From NCBI RefSeq assembly GCF_001645125.1, contig NZ_LXKA01000393.1, forward strand, positions 1-64,000: a stretch of 64,000 nt of DNA, in the 5' to 3' direction. The position numbers and the translations under genes were made by a program. Source of the stretch: Paraburkholderia ginsengiterrae. Lineage in GTDB: Bacteria > Pseudomonadota > Gammaproteobacteria > Burkholderiales > Burkholderiaceae. The notes under the pieces are model-generated. The model was given only the letters and a program-made list of their open reading frames with translations. It ran no database searches and was not told the DNA's origin. Positions 8,426 through 17,598 of this stretch are shown here, piece by piece (the stretch's first letter is position 1; each line of letters starts with the position of its first letter).

Positions 8426-9070
8426 ATGAACGCGAACAAACGCCGCGCCATCTACGAGACGCTTCAGAGTCTCAACCCGCATCCGACCACCGAACTGGAG
8501 TACACCACTCCGTTCGAACTGCTGATTGCCGTGCTGCTGTCGGCCCAGGCCACCGACGTCTCCGTCAACAAGGCCATGCGCAAGATGTTCCCGGTTGCGA
8601 ACACTCCGCAGCAGGTGTTCGATCTCGGTGAAGAAGGCGTGGCCGGCTACATCAAGACCATTGGCCTGTATCGCAACAAGGCGAAGAACGTTATCGCGAC
8701 TTGCCGCATTCTGCTCGACCAGTACGGCGGCGAGGTGCCGGAAGACCGGGAAGCGCTCGAGAGCCTGCCGGGTGTCGGCCGGAAAACGGCGAACGTGATT
8801 CTGAACACCGCGTTCGGTCATCCGACCATCGCGGTGGATACGCACATCTTTCGGGTTGCGAATCGAACCGGTCTCGCCCCCGGCAAGGATGTTCGCGCGG
8901 TCGAATCGGCGCTGGAGAAATTCACGCCCGCCGAGTTCAAACAGGACGCGCACCACTGGCTGATCCTGCACGGGCGTTATGTGTGCAAGGCGCGCCGACC
9001 CGAATGCTGGCACTGCGTGATCGAGCCGCTGTGCGAGTTCCGTCCGAAAACGCCGCCGCCGGATTTATGA
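8426..9070 (+). CDS. nth: Endonuclease III (DNA glycosylase/AP lyase)
   Basis: A 214-aa base-excision repair enzyme that removes oxidised pyrimidines. The helix-hairpin-helix LPGVGRKTANVIL carries the catalytic Lys120 and is followed by Asp138 in IAVDTHIFRV. The 4Fe-4S cluster ligands Cys187, 194, 197 and 203 have the C-x6-C-x2-C-x5-C spacing of the E. coli enzyme. The start is set at MNANKRRAIYE, 20 bases after the rsxB tail stop; a longer open frame upstream overlaps rsxB and has no homology-like character. The rsxB-nth neighbour order is a familiar one in proteobacteria. Confidence 0.96.
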   Translation: MNANKRRAIYETLQSLNPHPTTELEYTTPFELLIAVLLSAQATDVSVNKAMRKMFPVANTPQQVFDLGEEGVAGYIKTIGLYRNKAKNVIATCRILLDQYGGEVPEDREALESLPGVGRKTANVILNTAFGHPTIAVDTHIFRVANRTGLAPGKDVRAVESALEKFTPAEFKQDAHHWLILHGRYVCKARRPECWHCVIEPLCEFRPKTPPPDL

Positions 9071-9224
9071 GCGTGGCGGGTCTGGACGGCGATGGCGGGC
9101 GTGCCGCCAGCGGCCCGCTCCGCCCCAGCGTAAAATGATGCCCTCTGTCCCGCCGCTTCCCGCGGCCGGCGGCGCACCCCAAGGCGCGCCAGCACACGCC
9201 CTACTCAACGCAACCGGTCTCACG

Positions 9225-9659
9225 ATGTTCAATCCCAGCCGCGACGAAGTCCGCCTCTTTTTCACCGACACCTGGCGCAAGCAGCGTCAAGGCGAGATCC
9301 TGACGCCCCTTGAGGCAATCGCCGCCGACTGGATCGTCGAGCACCCCGAATACCACGCCGACCTGACCGACGGCGACGCCGCCCAGGCCCAGGACTATTC
9401 GCCCGAACGCGGCCAGACCAACCCGTTCCTGCATCTGTCGATGCATCTGGCGATCACCGAACAGCTGTCGATCGACCAGCCGCCCGGCATTCGCGCCGCA
9501 CACGAGCGGCTCGCCGCCCGCCTCGGCTCGACTCACGAGGCTCAGCACGCCATCATGGACTGTCTCGGCGAAACCATCTGGGAAGCGCAGCGCACCGGAA
9601 CGCCGCCGGATACGGACGCGTATCTGCAGCGCATCGAGCGGCGCGCCACGCGCGACTGA
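9225..9659 (+). CDS. DUF1841 family protein
   Basis: A 144-aa soluble protein starting MFNPSRDEVRLFFTDTWRKQ, with the conserved segments EAIAADWIVEHPEYH and NPFLHLSMHLAITEQLSIDQ, characteristic of DUF1841. The start is chosen at the family N-terminus; upstream in-frame ATG codons add a Pro/Ala-rich stretch. It follows nth on the same strand with a 155-bp gap and ends at a terminator shared with the converging cytochrome operon. Function unknown. Confidence 0.85.
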   Translation: MFNPSRDEVRLFFTDTWRKQRQGEILTPLEAIAADWIVEHPEYHADLTDGDAAQAQDYSPERGQTNPFLHLSMHLAITEQLSIDQPPGIRAAHERLAARLGSTHEAQHAIMDCLGETIWEAQRTGTPPDTDAYLQRIERRATRD

Positions 9660-9704
9660 CGGCAAGGCGGCCGGGACACACGCCCCCGAACGCCCCAAAA
9701 GCAC

Positions 9705-9728
9705 AACACCCCGCCGAAGCGGGGTGTT
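9705..9728. terminator. Bidirectional terminator between DUF1841 and cytochrome genes
   Basis: A 10-bp perfect stem (aacaccccgc / gcggggtgtt) has a CGAA tetraloop and AT-rich flanks, placed between convergent genes. Confidence 0.8.
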
Positions 9729-9731
9729 ATT

Positions 9732-9770
9732 CAATCTGAAAGCGCAATCTGCAAGCGCAATCTGAAAGCG
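9732..9770. repeat. Three tandem copies of a 13-bp unit
   Basis: The unit caatctgaaagcg occurs three times head to tail, the middle copy with one change (caatctgcaagcg). It lies just after the shared terminator and before the end of the cytochrome gene. Confidence 0.85.
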
Positions 9771-9792
9771 GCGTGCAAAGCACGCGATTCGC

Positions 9793-10176
9793 TTACTTCT
9801 TCTGCACCAGATCGCCGTTCAGCGATTCGACGTAGGCTGCGATGTCTTTCATGTCGCTTTGCGACAGGCTTTGCACCTGCGCCTGCATGATCGCGTTGTT
9901 GCGGCCGAGGTGCGGGTTACCGTTGCCCATCTGATACTGGCGCAGCGCCCAGTACACGTAATCGGAGTGCTGACCGGCGAGCTTCGGATATTCCGGGCTG
10001 ACCGGCTTGTTCAGATTGACGCCGTGGCAAGCCGCGCAGTTGTGGCTATCCGCCAGCACCTTGCCGTTGCCGGCGTCGGCGGCGTGCGCGACGATCGCTG
10101 CGACCAGACCGATCACTGCCGCCGACGCGCATGCAGCCTTGAACACCGTGTGGAGTGCCTGTTGGGGCTTATTCAT
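9793..10176 (-). CDS. c-type cytochrome, class I (second gene of operon)
   Basis: A 127-aa secreted monohaem cytochrome c. The N-terminal hydrophobic stretch ends AIVAHA|ADAG (signal peptide, cut near residue 32), and the haem site CAACH is at residues 47-51. YPKLAGQHSDYVYWALRQYQ and the C-terminal MKDIAAYVESL helix are typical of the cytochrome c553/c4-type fold. It is probably a periplasmic electron carrier. The gene lies 58 bp downstream of a second small cytochrome gene, the two forming an operon. Confidence 0.9.
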   Translation of the reverse strand: MNKPQQALHTVFKAACASAAVIGLVAAIVAHAADAGNGKVLADSHNCAACHGVNLNKPVSPEYPKLAGQHSDYVYWALRQYQMGNGNPHLGRNNAIMQAQVQSLSQSDMKDIAAYVESLNGDLVQKK

Positions 10177-10234
10177 GAATTCTCCTATCCCGCGAATTTA
10201 ATTGCCGAGTGACTGGATGGATGATCGCAGCCGA

Positions 10235-10603
10235 TCACTTGTCGGGATTGTTCTTCGAAGAGGAATTTTGCGCTGCGTAGTAGGCAGCGATGTCGGCGAT
10301 ATCCTGATCCGACAGCGACGCGGTGATGGCGCGCATCGTTTCGAAATGGCGGTCGCCCTTCTTGTAGCCGTGCAGGGCGTTTTCGAGGTACGCCTGATTC
10401 TGGCCGCCGAGCATCGGGACGCGGTAGACCTCAGGGTAAGCCGTGCGGTATTCAGGGATGCCGTGGCAGCCGATACACATCGCGACCTTGCCCTGGCCCG
10501 CCTTCGCGTTGCCAACGACATCCGCTGCCTGCGCACTGGCCGTATAGCCCGCGAGCACCGACAGCGCTGCGATCACGACATGTTTGCCAACGAATTTATT
10601 CAT
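10235..10603 (-). CDS. c-type cytochrome, class I (first gene of operon)
   Basis: A 122-aa monohaem cytochrome with signal peptide MNKFVGKHVVIAALSVLAG...ASAQA, haem motif CIGCH at residues 43-47, and a C-terminal helix DQDIADIAAYYA. MLGGQNQAYLENAL matches the axial-ligand region layout of its downstream neighbour, so the pair probably arose by duplication. The start at MNKFVG is preferred over an in-frame ATG 45 bases upstream because it begins the signal sequence. The partner oxidase or dehydrogenase is not in the window. Confidence 0.9.
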   Translation of the reverse strand: MNKFVGKHVVIAALSVLAGYTASAQAADVVGNAKAGQGKVAMCIGCHGIPEYRTAYPEVYRVPMLGGQNQAYLENALHGYKKGDRHFETMRAITASLSDQDIADIAAYYAAQNSSSKNNPDK

Positions 10604-10961
10604 AGCATGTAACCTGGCTTGAGGGGAAACGGGCGACCAGAAAGGCAACGGCCCGCGCCGTTATTCTTATACGGTAGCCACGCAGGCAAAAAAATCGGGC
10701 TAATTGTACCGCGACGCCGCGCCGAACGTCCACAGCGCAAGGCAGGCGGCGCATCCGGCCGCCGCCGGGCCGCCGCATGTGGCCCAACCCGCCCGGAGCG
10801 CCCGCCCACCGGGCTCGCCGGGCAGGCGGGGCCGCCCGCCGGCGCCGCCTGGGGACTCGTTGCACCCGGCGACACCGCGGGTGACACCTTACGCGAGGCG
10901 GTTTCAGGCCAACAGGCCTTCTGACTTATACTGGGTTTTTTCCCAAAAAGAGCAGCTCGCC
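10604..10961. other. 358-bp G+C-rich intergenic region upstream of the MoxR and cytochrome genes
   Basis: The shared upstream region of divergent operons. The centre (about 10720-10880) is extremely G+C rich with many short self-complementary runs of G and C. Close to the MoxR start is a TATACT box (10928-10933). An ORF extends through the region in the MoxR frame, but its Pro/Arg/Ala-rich translation looks non-coding. No gene or defined element was found. Confidence 0.5.
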
Positions 10962-11804
<843 letters not shown>

Positions 11805-11852
11805 TTAATCGTTGACTGAGCGCACCGGCCACCCGCCGCCCGAGGATCCAGC

Positions 11853-13028
11853 ATGCTGATCGACTTCTTCTACTCGCTGCGCGCCGCCAAACTGCCGGTT
11901 TCGGTGAAGGAATACCTGACGCTGCTCGAAGCGCTCAAGGCGAACGTGATCGCGCCGTCGCTCGACGAGTTCTACTACCTCGCGCGCATCACGCTGATCA
12001 AGGACGAGCAGTACTTCGACAAGTTCGACCAGGCGTTCGGCGCGTATTTCAAAGGCGCCGCGCAAGCCTCGGAGCTGGCCTTCGACATTCCGCTCGACTG
12101 GCTGAAGAAAAAACTGCAGCGCGATCTGTCGCCGGAAGAAAAAGCGCAGATCGAAGCGATGGGCGGCCTCGACAAGCTCATGGAACGCCTGAAGGAACTG
12201 TTCGACGAACAGAAAGAGCGCCATGAAGGCGGCAACAAGTGGATCGGCACCGGCGGCACTTCGCCGTTCGGCAATGGCGGCTTTAACCCGGAAGGCGTGC
12301 GCATCGGCGGCGACTCGGCGGGCAACCGCACTGGTGTGAAGGTCTGGGAAGCCCGCGCCTATCGCGATTACGACGATCAGGTCGAAATCGGCACGCGCAA
12401 CATCAAGATTGCGCTGCGCCGCCTGCGCCGTTTCGCCCGCGAAGGCGCCGCCGAAGAGCTCGACCTGCCCGACACGATCCGCAGCACGGCCGCGAACGCA
12501 GGCTGGCTCGACCTGAAGATGGTGCCGGAGCGCCACAACAAGGTGAAAGTGCTGATGCTGCTCGACGTGGGCGGCTCGATGGACGATCACATCAAGCGCA
12601 CCGAGGAGCTCTTTTCCGCCGCCAAGGCCGAGTTCAAGCACCTCGAGTTCTACTACTTCCACAACTGCGTGTACGACTTCCTGTGGAAGAACAATCGCCG
12701 CCGTCACACCGAACGCATCCCGACGTGGGACGTGCTGCACAAATTCACGCCCGACTACAAGCTCATCTTCGTCGGCGACGCGACGATGAGCCCGTACGAA
12801 GTGCTGCAGCCGGGCGGCTCGGTGGAGTACAACAACGCCGAGGCCGGCGCCGTCTGGCTGCGCCGCCTCGCCGACCAGTTCCCCCACCACGCGTGGCTCA
12901 ATCCGGAGCCGGAGGGCCTGTGGACGTACCGGCAGTCGGTCAGCGCGATCCGCGACGTGCTCGGCCACCGCATGTATCCGCTCACGCTCGCCGGCCTCGA
13001 AACCGCCATGCGCGCTTTGAGCAAATAG
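11853..13028 (+). CDS. vWA domain protein of the CoxE-like type, partner of MoxR
   Basis: A 391-aa protein starting MLIDFFYSLRAAKLPVSVKEYL. The C-terminal von Willebrand A domain has the MIDAS motif DVGGSM (around residues 238-243), and further metal-site residues are likely in VGDATMSPYE. A Gly-rich linker (GGNKWIGTGGTSPFGNGGFN) separates the N-terminal helical domain from the vWA domain. It lies 48 bp after the MoxR gene and the two are surely one operon. The pair resembles CoxD/CoxE of CO dehydrogenase maturation, but no cox genes are here. Confidence 0.9.
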   Translation: MLIDFFYSLRAAKLPVSVKEYLTLLEALKANVIAPSLDEFYYLARITLIKDEQYFDKFDQAFGAYFKGAAQASELAFDIPLDWLKKKLQRDLSPEEKAQIEAMGGLDKLMERLKELFDEQKERHEGGNKWIGTGGTSPFGNGGFNPEGVRIGGDSAGNRTGVKVWEARAYRDYDDQVEIGTRNIKIALRRLRRFAREGAAEELDLPDTIRSTAANAGWLDLKMVPERHNKVKVLMLLDVGGSMDDHIKRTEELFSAAKAEFKHLEFYYFHNCVYDFLWKNNRRRHTERIPTWDVLHKFTPDYKLIFVGDATMSPYEVLQPGGSVEYNNAEAGAVWLRRLADQFPHHAWLNPEPEGLWTYRQSVSAIRDVLGHRMYPLTLAGLETAMRALSK

Positions 13029-13068
13029 TCCGCACGCGCTTTACCTTCAACGACCAGCCAGTATCTGC

Positions 13069-14298
13069 ATGAGCCCGTCCTCCTCGCCCGATTTGTCCCC
13101 CGCCGCTAAACCACCTGAACCGGCTGCACGCCTCAATCCGTTCGCCGACACCTCGCTGTCCGCCATCGTCGCCGGTTTCGTCGCGATGATGACGGGCTAC
13201 ACCAGTTCGCTCGTGTTGATGTTCCAGGCGGGCCAGGCGGCCCATCTGACCGATGCGCAGATTTCGTCCTGGATCTGGGCCCTGTCGATCGGCATGGCCG
13301 TCTGTACGATCGGCCTCTCGCTGCGGTTTCGCGCCCCGATCGTGATTGCGTGGTCGACGCCCGGCGCGGCGCTGCTGGTGTCGTCGCTGCCGCACGTGGC
13401 TTATAGCGAGGCAATCGGCGCGTTTATCGTCTGCGCGCTGCTGCTCACCCTCGTCGGCCTGACGGGCTGGTTCGATACGCTGATGAAGAGGATTCCGGCC
13501 GGGATCGCCTCGGCCTTGCTGGCGGGCATTCTGTTCGAGATCGGCATCGAGATTTTCCGCGCGGCGCAGTACCAGACCGCGCTCGTGCTGACCATGTTCT
13601 TCACCTATCTGATCGTCAAGCGGTTCGCACCCCGCTACGCGATTCTCACGACGCTGATCGTCGGCACTGCCGCCGCCGGCGGGCTCGGACTGCTCGATTT
13701 CAGCCGCTTTCACGTCGCGCTGGCGCATCCGGTGTTCACCATGCCGGCGTTCTCGGTGGCGGCCAGCATCAGCGTCGGCATTCCGCTCTTTGTCGTCGCC
13801 ATGGCGTCGCAAAACGTGCCAGGCATCGCCGTGCTTCGCGCCTGCGGCTACACCACCCCGTCCGCGCCGCTGATTTCGACCACCGGCATCGCCTCGCTGC
13901 TGCTCGCGCCGTTCGGCTCGCACGGCATCAATCTTGCGGCGATCACCGCGGCGATCTGCACTGGCCATGAAGCCCACGAAAACCGCAACAAGCGTTACAC
14001 CGCCGCGATGTGGTGCGGCATCTTCTATCTGATCGCCGGGACGTTCGGCGCGACCATCGCCGCGCTGTTCGCGGCCTTGCCGAAGGCGCTGGTGGTCTCC
14101 GTCGCGGCACTGGCGCTGTTCGGCTCGATCATGAGCGGCCTCACCAACGCCATGCAGGACTGGAAGCAGCGCGAGGCCGCACTGGTCACCTTCATGGTGA
14201 CGGCGTCCGGCCTGACTCTGCTCTCCATCGGCTCGGCATTCTGGGGCCTGGTGGCGGGCCTGCTGACGCAACTGATGCTCACCGCCCGGCGAGGCTGA
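13069..14298 (+). CDS. benE: BenE family benzoate/H+ symporter
   Basis: A 409-aa inner-membrane protein with about 12 hydrophobic helices. Family features include FADTSLSAIVAGFVAMMTGYTSS, SWIWALSIGMAV, PIVIAWSTPGAALL, VASQNVPGIAVLRACGY and GSHGINLAAITAAICTG. BenE proteins are linked to proton-driven uptake of benzoate or related aromatics. No benzoate catabolic genes are adjacent, so the substrate is not proven. The start is 40 bp after the vWA gene. Confidence 0.85.
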   Translation: MSPSSSPDLSPAAKPPEPAARLNPFADTSLSAIVAGFVAMMTGYTSSLVLMFQAGQAAHLTDAQISSWIWALSIGMAVCTIGLSLRFRAPIVIAWSTPGAALLVSSLPHVAYSEAIGAFIVCALLLTLVGLTGWFDTLMKRIPAGIASALLAGILFEIGIEIFRAAQYQTALVLTMFFTYLIVKRFAPRYAILTTLIVGTAAAGGLGLLDFSRFHVALAHPVFTMPAFSVAASISVGIPLFVVAMASQNVPGIAVLRACGYTTPSAPLISTTGIASLLLAPFGSHGINLAAITAAICTGHEAHENRNKRYTAAMWCGIFYLIAGTFGATIAALFAALPKALVVSVAALALFGSIMSGLTNAMQDWKQREAALVTFMVTASGLTLLSIGSAFWGLVAGLLTQLMLTARRG

Positions 14299-14575
14299 GC
14301 GTCCGCCGGGATGGCACCACGGCACAGCGCTTGCTGCGTATCCCTGAAACGGAAAATCGCGGCCCGAAATCCGCGTGAACGAATCGCCGGCGGCAAGTGT
14401 CATGACTGCATCAGGCAATCGGCCATAGAATAGAAGCATCCGGCAGCGCTTCCCGGCAACACGGCGGGCGGCGCTGCGGCGTGACCCGCGGCCGCCGGAG
14501 CTGGTTTGTCTGTCAGACCGGCGGCAATCTCATTTCTCCTGAACCACGGCGCACGCGCGCCCTGAAGGCCCGAAC

Positions 14576-15529
14576 ATGACAACCGCACTCGATCAACTCA
14601 AGCAATACACCACCGTCGTCGCCGACACCGGCGACTTCCAGCAGCTGGCCCAGTACAAGCCGCGGGACGCGACCACCAATCCGTCGCTGATCCTGAAGGC
14701 GGTGCAGAAAGACGACTACCGGCCACTGCTCGAAAAGACCGTGAAAGCGCATGCGTCGAAACCGGTTGGCGCAATCATCGACCAGTTGCTGATCGCATTC
14801 GGCACCGAAATCCTCAAGATCATTCCGGGCCGCGTGTCGACCGAAGTCGACGCACGCCTGTCGTTCAACGTCGAAGCCTCGATCGCCAAGGGGCGCGAAC
14901 TGATCGCGCTGTATAAGGAGCACGGGATCGAGCGCGAACGCGTGCTGATCAAGCTGGCGTCCACGTGGGAAGGCATCCGCGCGGCGGAAGTGCTGCAGAA
15001 GGAAGGCATTCGCTGCAACATGACCCTGCTGTTCTCGCTCGCCCAGGCCGCTGCCTGTGCCGAAGCGGGCGCGCAACTGATTTCGCCGTTCGTCGGCCGC
15101 ATTTACGACTGGTACAAGAAGAACGCCGGCAGCGCATGGGACGAAGCGAAAGACGGCGGCGCCAACGACCCAGGCGTCCAGTCGGTGCGCCGCATCTATG
15201 CTTACTACAAGAAGTTCGGCTACAAGACTGAGGTGATGGGCGCGAGCTTCCGCACGCCGGGCCAGATTCTGGAACTGGCGGGCTGCGATCTGCTGACCAT
15301 CAGCCCGGATCTGCTGCAAAAATTGCAGGACAGCACCGACACGGTGGAGCGCAAGCTGTCGCCGGAAGGCTCCAAAGATGCGGCTATCGAACGCGTGCCG
15401 GTCGACGAAGCCTCGTTCCGCTTCCTCGTCAACGACGAAGCCATGGCGACCGAGAAGCTCGCGGAAGGTATCCGCGCATTCGCCGCCGACGCCGTCAAGC
15501 TGGAAAAGATGATCGAAGCGCTGCGTTAA
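14576..15529 (+). CDS. tal: Transaldolase
   Basis: A 317-aa enzyme of the pentose phosphate pathway that transfers a dihydroxyacetone unit between sugar phosphates. It has the family N-terminus ([17 protein letters not shown]), the [10 protein letters not shown] motif, and the Schiff-base Lys126 in [27 protein letters not shown] and VMGASFR are further conserved segments. Length is that of the TalB class. Single gene with a hairpin downstream. Confidence 0.97.
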   Translation: MTTALDQLKQYTTVVADTGDFQQLAQYKPRDATTNPSLILKAVQKDDYRPLLEKTVKAHASKPVGAIIDQLLIAFGTEILKIIPGRVSTEVDARLSFNVEASIAKGRELIALYKEHGIERERVLIKLASTWEGIRAAEVLQKEGIRCNMTLLFSLAQAAACAEAGAQLISPFVGRIYDWYKKNAGSAWDEAKDGGANDPGVQSVRRIYAYYKKFGYKTEVMGASFRTPGQILELAGCDLLTISPDLLQKLQDSTDTVERKLSPEGSKDAAIERVPVDEASFRFLVNDEAMATEKLAEGIRAFAADAVKLEKMIEALR

Positions 15530-15610
15530 GCGCCGCTCGGAAGGCGCAGGCCCTCGGTCGCTTTAGCTTGCGATTGCGTTGGCCGGCGCCCTGCCGCTTA
15601 GCAACCGAAC

Positions 15611-15650
15611 GCGCGGCCCCGGACCTCACGGTTCTGGGCCGCGCGCCGTT
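15611..15650 (+). terminator. Candidate terminator of tal
   Basis: The stem gcgcggccc (15611-15619) pairs with gggccgcgc (15636-15644) around a 16-nt loop, followed by only a short GTTTA tail. The T tract is weak, so the call is tentative. Confidence 0.5.
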
Positions 15651-15714
15651 TACCGGGTGTGTTGAGCGGATGCGCTTATCGGGTGCATTTACCGGCTGCG
15701 TTAAGCGGGTGCGC
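15650..15714. repeat. Two 26-bp imperfect direct repeats
   Basis: 15650-15675 and 15689-15714 match at 22 of 26 positions; both contain ttaccgg, agcgg and tgcgc. The role is unknown and lies outside any gene. Confidence 0.6.
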
Positions 15715-15884
15715 TGAGCACTGGTTGCCGGCGGTTGCATCTGCCGTGTGACAACCGCCGCTTCTCCCTACGACATATAGTCACAATTCCCTCGTACCGG
15801 ACGCCTACAATCATTTGCACGCCAGCTCTCGTCGGCATTTCCGAGAGTTTTCGGCGCCGCTTACCCATATTCCGGGAGACGATC

Positions 15885-16301
15885 ATGTACCTTCAGCCTT
15901 ATGTCTTTTTCAATGGCCGTTGCGAAGAAGCGCTCGACTACTACACTGCCAAGCTCGGCGCCGAAGTGACCATGAAGATGCGCTTCAAGGACGCGCCGCC
16001 GGATCCGAATAACGCGCCGCGCCCCGGTCTCGAAGAGAAGATCATGCACGCCAGCGTGCGCATCGGCACCTCCGACTGGATGTGCTCGGACGGTCAGTGC
16101 GATCCCAAAGCGGGTTCGATGAACGGCTTCAGCCTGTCGCTCACCGCCGACGACGCTGCCGGCGCCGAGAAATACTTCAACGCGCTCGCCGACGGCGGCC
16201 AGATCATGATGCCGTTTCAGCCCACCTTCTGGAGCAAGGGCTTCGGCATGGTCGTGGACCGCTTCGGCCTCGCGTGGATGGTGACGGTACCGGAGGGCTA
16301 A
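15885..16301 (+). CDS. VOC superfamily protein, PhnB-like
   Basis: A 138-aa protein starting MYLQPYVFFNGRCEEALDYYTAKLGAEV, the pattern of PhnB/YjdN-like glyoxalase-fold proteins. SDWMCSDG, the paired fold repeats and the C-terminal FGLAWMVTVPEG fit the family. A GGGAGA ribosome site precedes the ATG at 15885; a longer frame upstream is rejected. Such proteins are often called 3-demethylubiquinone-methyltransferase-like, but they usually have no proven activity. Confidence 0.85.
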   Translation: MYLQPYVFFNGRCEEALDYYTAKLGAEVTMKMRFKDAPPDPNNAPRPGLEEKIMHASVRIGTSDWMCSDGQCDPKAGSMNGFSLSLTADDAAGAEKYFNALADGGQIMMPFQPTFWSKGFGMVVDRFGLAWMVTVPEG

Positions 16302-16328
16302 AGGCGTTGAGGCGGCGCGACCCGCCGC

Positions 16329-17453
16329 CTAAACCTTCAGCACGGTCCGCGAATGCCGTTCGATGTTCCAGTTTGGTTCAATTTCCAGCAAGCGCTCGCG
16401 TAGCCGGTCCACCTGCTCGGCGAGCCGCTGTCCGAGCCAATACGGCCCCTGATATTCGGGCGGCAGTCTAAGCGCCGCGTCAACGTTCGCCTTGGCAAGC
16501 GGCGACGCGGCCGGAATGCCGAAATGCGTCGCACGGCCAAAGCGCAGTCCGCGCGCAATCGCTAGCAGAAGCGCGCGCACCGCGCGCACGTCGGGACCGC
16601 AATGCTCGGCATACGCGGCGCGGGCCGCGGCATCGGCCTGCATCAGCGGGCCAGTGGCGAGCAGTTCAAGCGCGCTGAGCACTGAGCGATGCAGTCGCTG
16701 AATCTCCTCGAGCTTCGACTGCGGCACATCGATTTCCTTCGCCACCGATGGCATCAGCGAGCGCAATTGCACCAGCCGCTTGTTGATCGCCAGGAAGTAT
16801 TTCACCTGCTCTTCTTCGCTGATCGACTTGCCTTCCAGCAAGCGCGTGTAGATGCGCGCGCACTCGCGCAGATTGGCCGCAATCCCGTAGCGCCACGAAT
16901 AGGTGGCGTGCAGCGGCAGCGCGAACGAAAACGCCAGCGCGATCACAATGCCGATCAGCACATTCAGCGTGCGCCACAGGCCGACGTCGATCTGGTTGTC
17001 GCCGTGACCCGCGACGATGCACATGGTAATGGCCGTCAACAGCCCGATGTAGCCGGATGAGCCGATCGCGAACCATGCGCAGATGCCCGCGATGATCGAC
17101 ATCAGCACATAGGTGAGCGGCAGCGACCCGGTCAGGCTTTGCAGCAGGATCAGCCCGAGCCCGAGCGACGCGCCGAGCAGCGTGCCCGCCGCCCGGTCGG
17201 CCGATTTCTTGCGGATGTTGCCGTGGTGCTGCAAGCCGCCGATCACCACCAGCAGCGTCACCGAAGACCAGATGCCGTGCGGAAGGTTGATGCCGGTGGT
17301 CGCCAGAATGGAAACCAGCATGGCCAGCCCGACACGCAGGCTGTGCAGCACTTTTGCGTGGCGATAGCGGTAATAAGGCGAGGTCACCGCGCGCACCATC
17401 CGGCTGAGCGCCGAGCGGCGTGGAATCAAGGTGCGGGAATGGGCGGAAGCCAT
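16329..17453 (-). CDS. FUSC family inner-membrane protein (aromatic acid exporter-like)
   Basis: A 374-aa protein with about six hydrophobic segments in the N-terminal half (LRVGLAMLVSILATTGI, WSSVTLLVVIGGL, LGASLGLGLILLQSL and others) and the FUSC motif RAAGTLLGASLGLGL. A cytosolic helical C-terminal half follows. The family includes AaeB/YccS exporters. The start at MASAHSRTLIPRR (17453) is chosen because the longer frame would run through the terminator of the upstream symporter gene at 17518-17546. Substrate unknown. Confidence 0.8.
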   Translation of the reverse strand: MASAHSRTLIPRRSALSRMVRAVTSPYYRYRHAKVLHSLRVGLAMLVSILATTGINLPHGIWSSVTLLVVIGGLQHHGNIRKKSADRAAGTLLGASLGLGLILLQSLTGSLPLTYVLMSIIAGICAWFAIGSSGYIGLLTAITMCIVAGHGDNQIDVGLWRTLNVLIGIVIALAFSFALPLHATYSWRYGIAANLRECARIYTRLLEGKSISEEEQVKYFLAINKRLVQLRSLMPSVAKEIDVPQSKLEEIQRLHRSVLSALELLATGPLMQADAAARAAYAEHCGPDVRAVRALLLAIARGLRFGRATHFGIPAASPLAKANVDAALRLPPEYQGPYWLGQRLAEQVDRLRERLLEIEPNWNIERHSRTVLKV

Positions 17454-17517
17454 GGCGGCGCGCTCGACGCGGTGAAGGACGATTCCGCTATCCTGCCCTG
17501 GAGTGCCTGCCAAGACA

Positions 17518-17546
17518 AACGCCCGCAAACTTTCGTCTGCGGGCGT
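17518..17546 (-). terminator. Intrinsic terminator of the solute symporter gene
   Basis: On the minus strand the stem CGCCCGCA / TGCGGGCG is followed by TTTGTCTT. It lies ~50 bp after the symporter stop and separates that operon from the FUSC gene. Confidence 0.75.
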
Positions 17547-17598
17547 CGTGTGTGACAACGTGCCGAAGCCGGTGAAACGGCCACCGGCAACGCGCTGC

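Larger units (their letters stand above)
15530..15884. other. 355-bp intergenic region after tal
   Basis: Holds the candidate tal terminator (15611-15650), a pair of 26-bp imperfect direct repeats (15650-15675 and 15689-15714), and the leader of the VOC gene with a GGGAGA ribosome site near 15873. No gene is seen. Confidence 0.6.

Noticed and set aside
10704-10961. N-terminal extension of the MoxR protein
   Set aside because: The added 86 residues are Pro/Arg/Ala-rich, derive from a G+C-rich intergenic stretch, and the family start is at 10962.
17454-17558. Longer N-terminus of the FUSC protein
   Set aside because: It would include the terminator of the upstream symporter gene.
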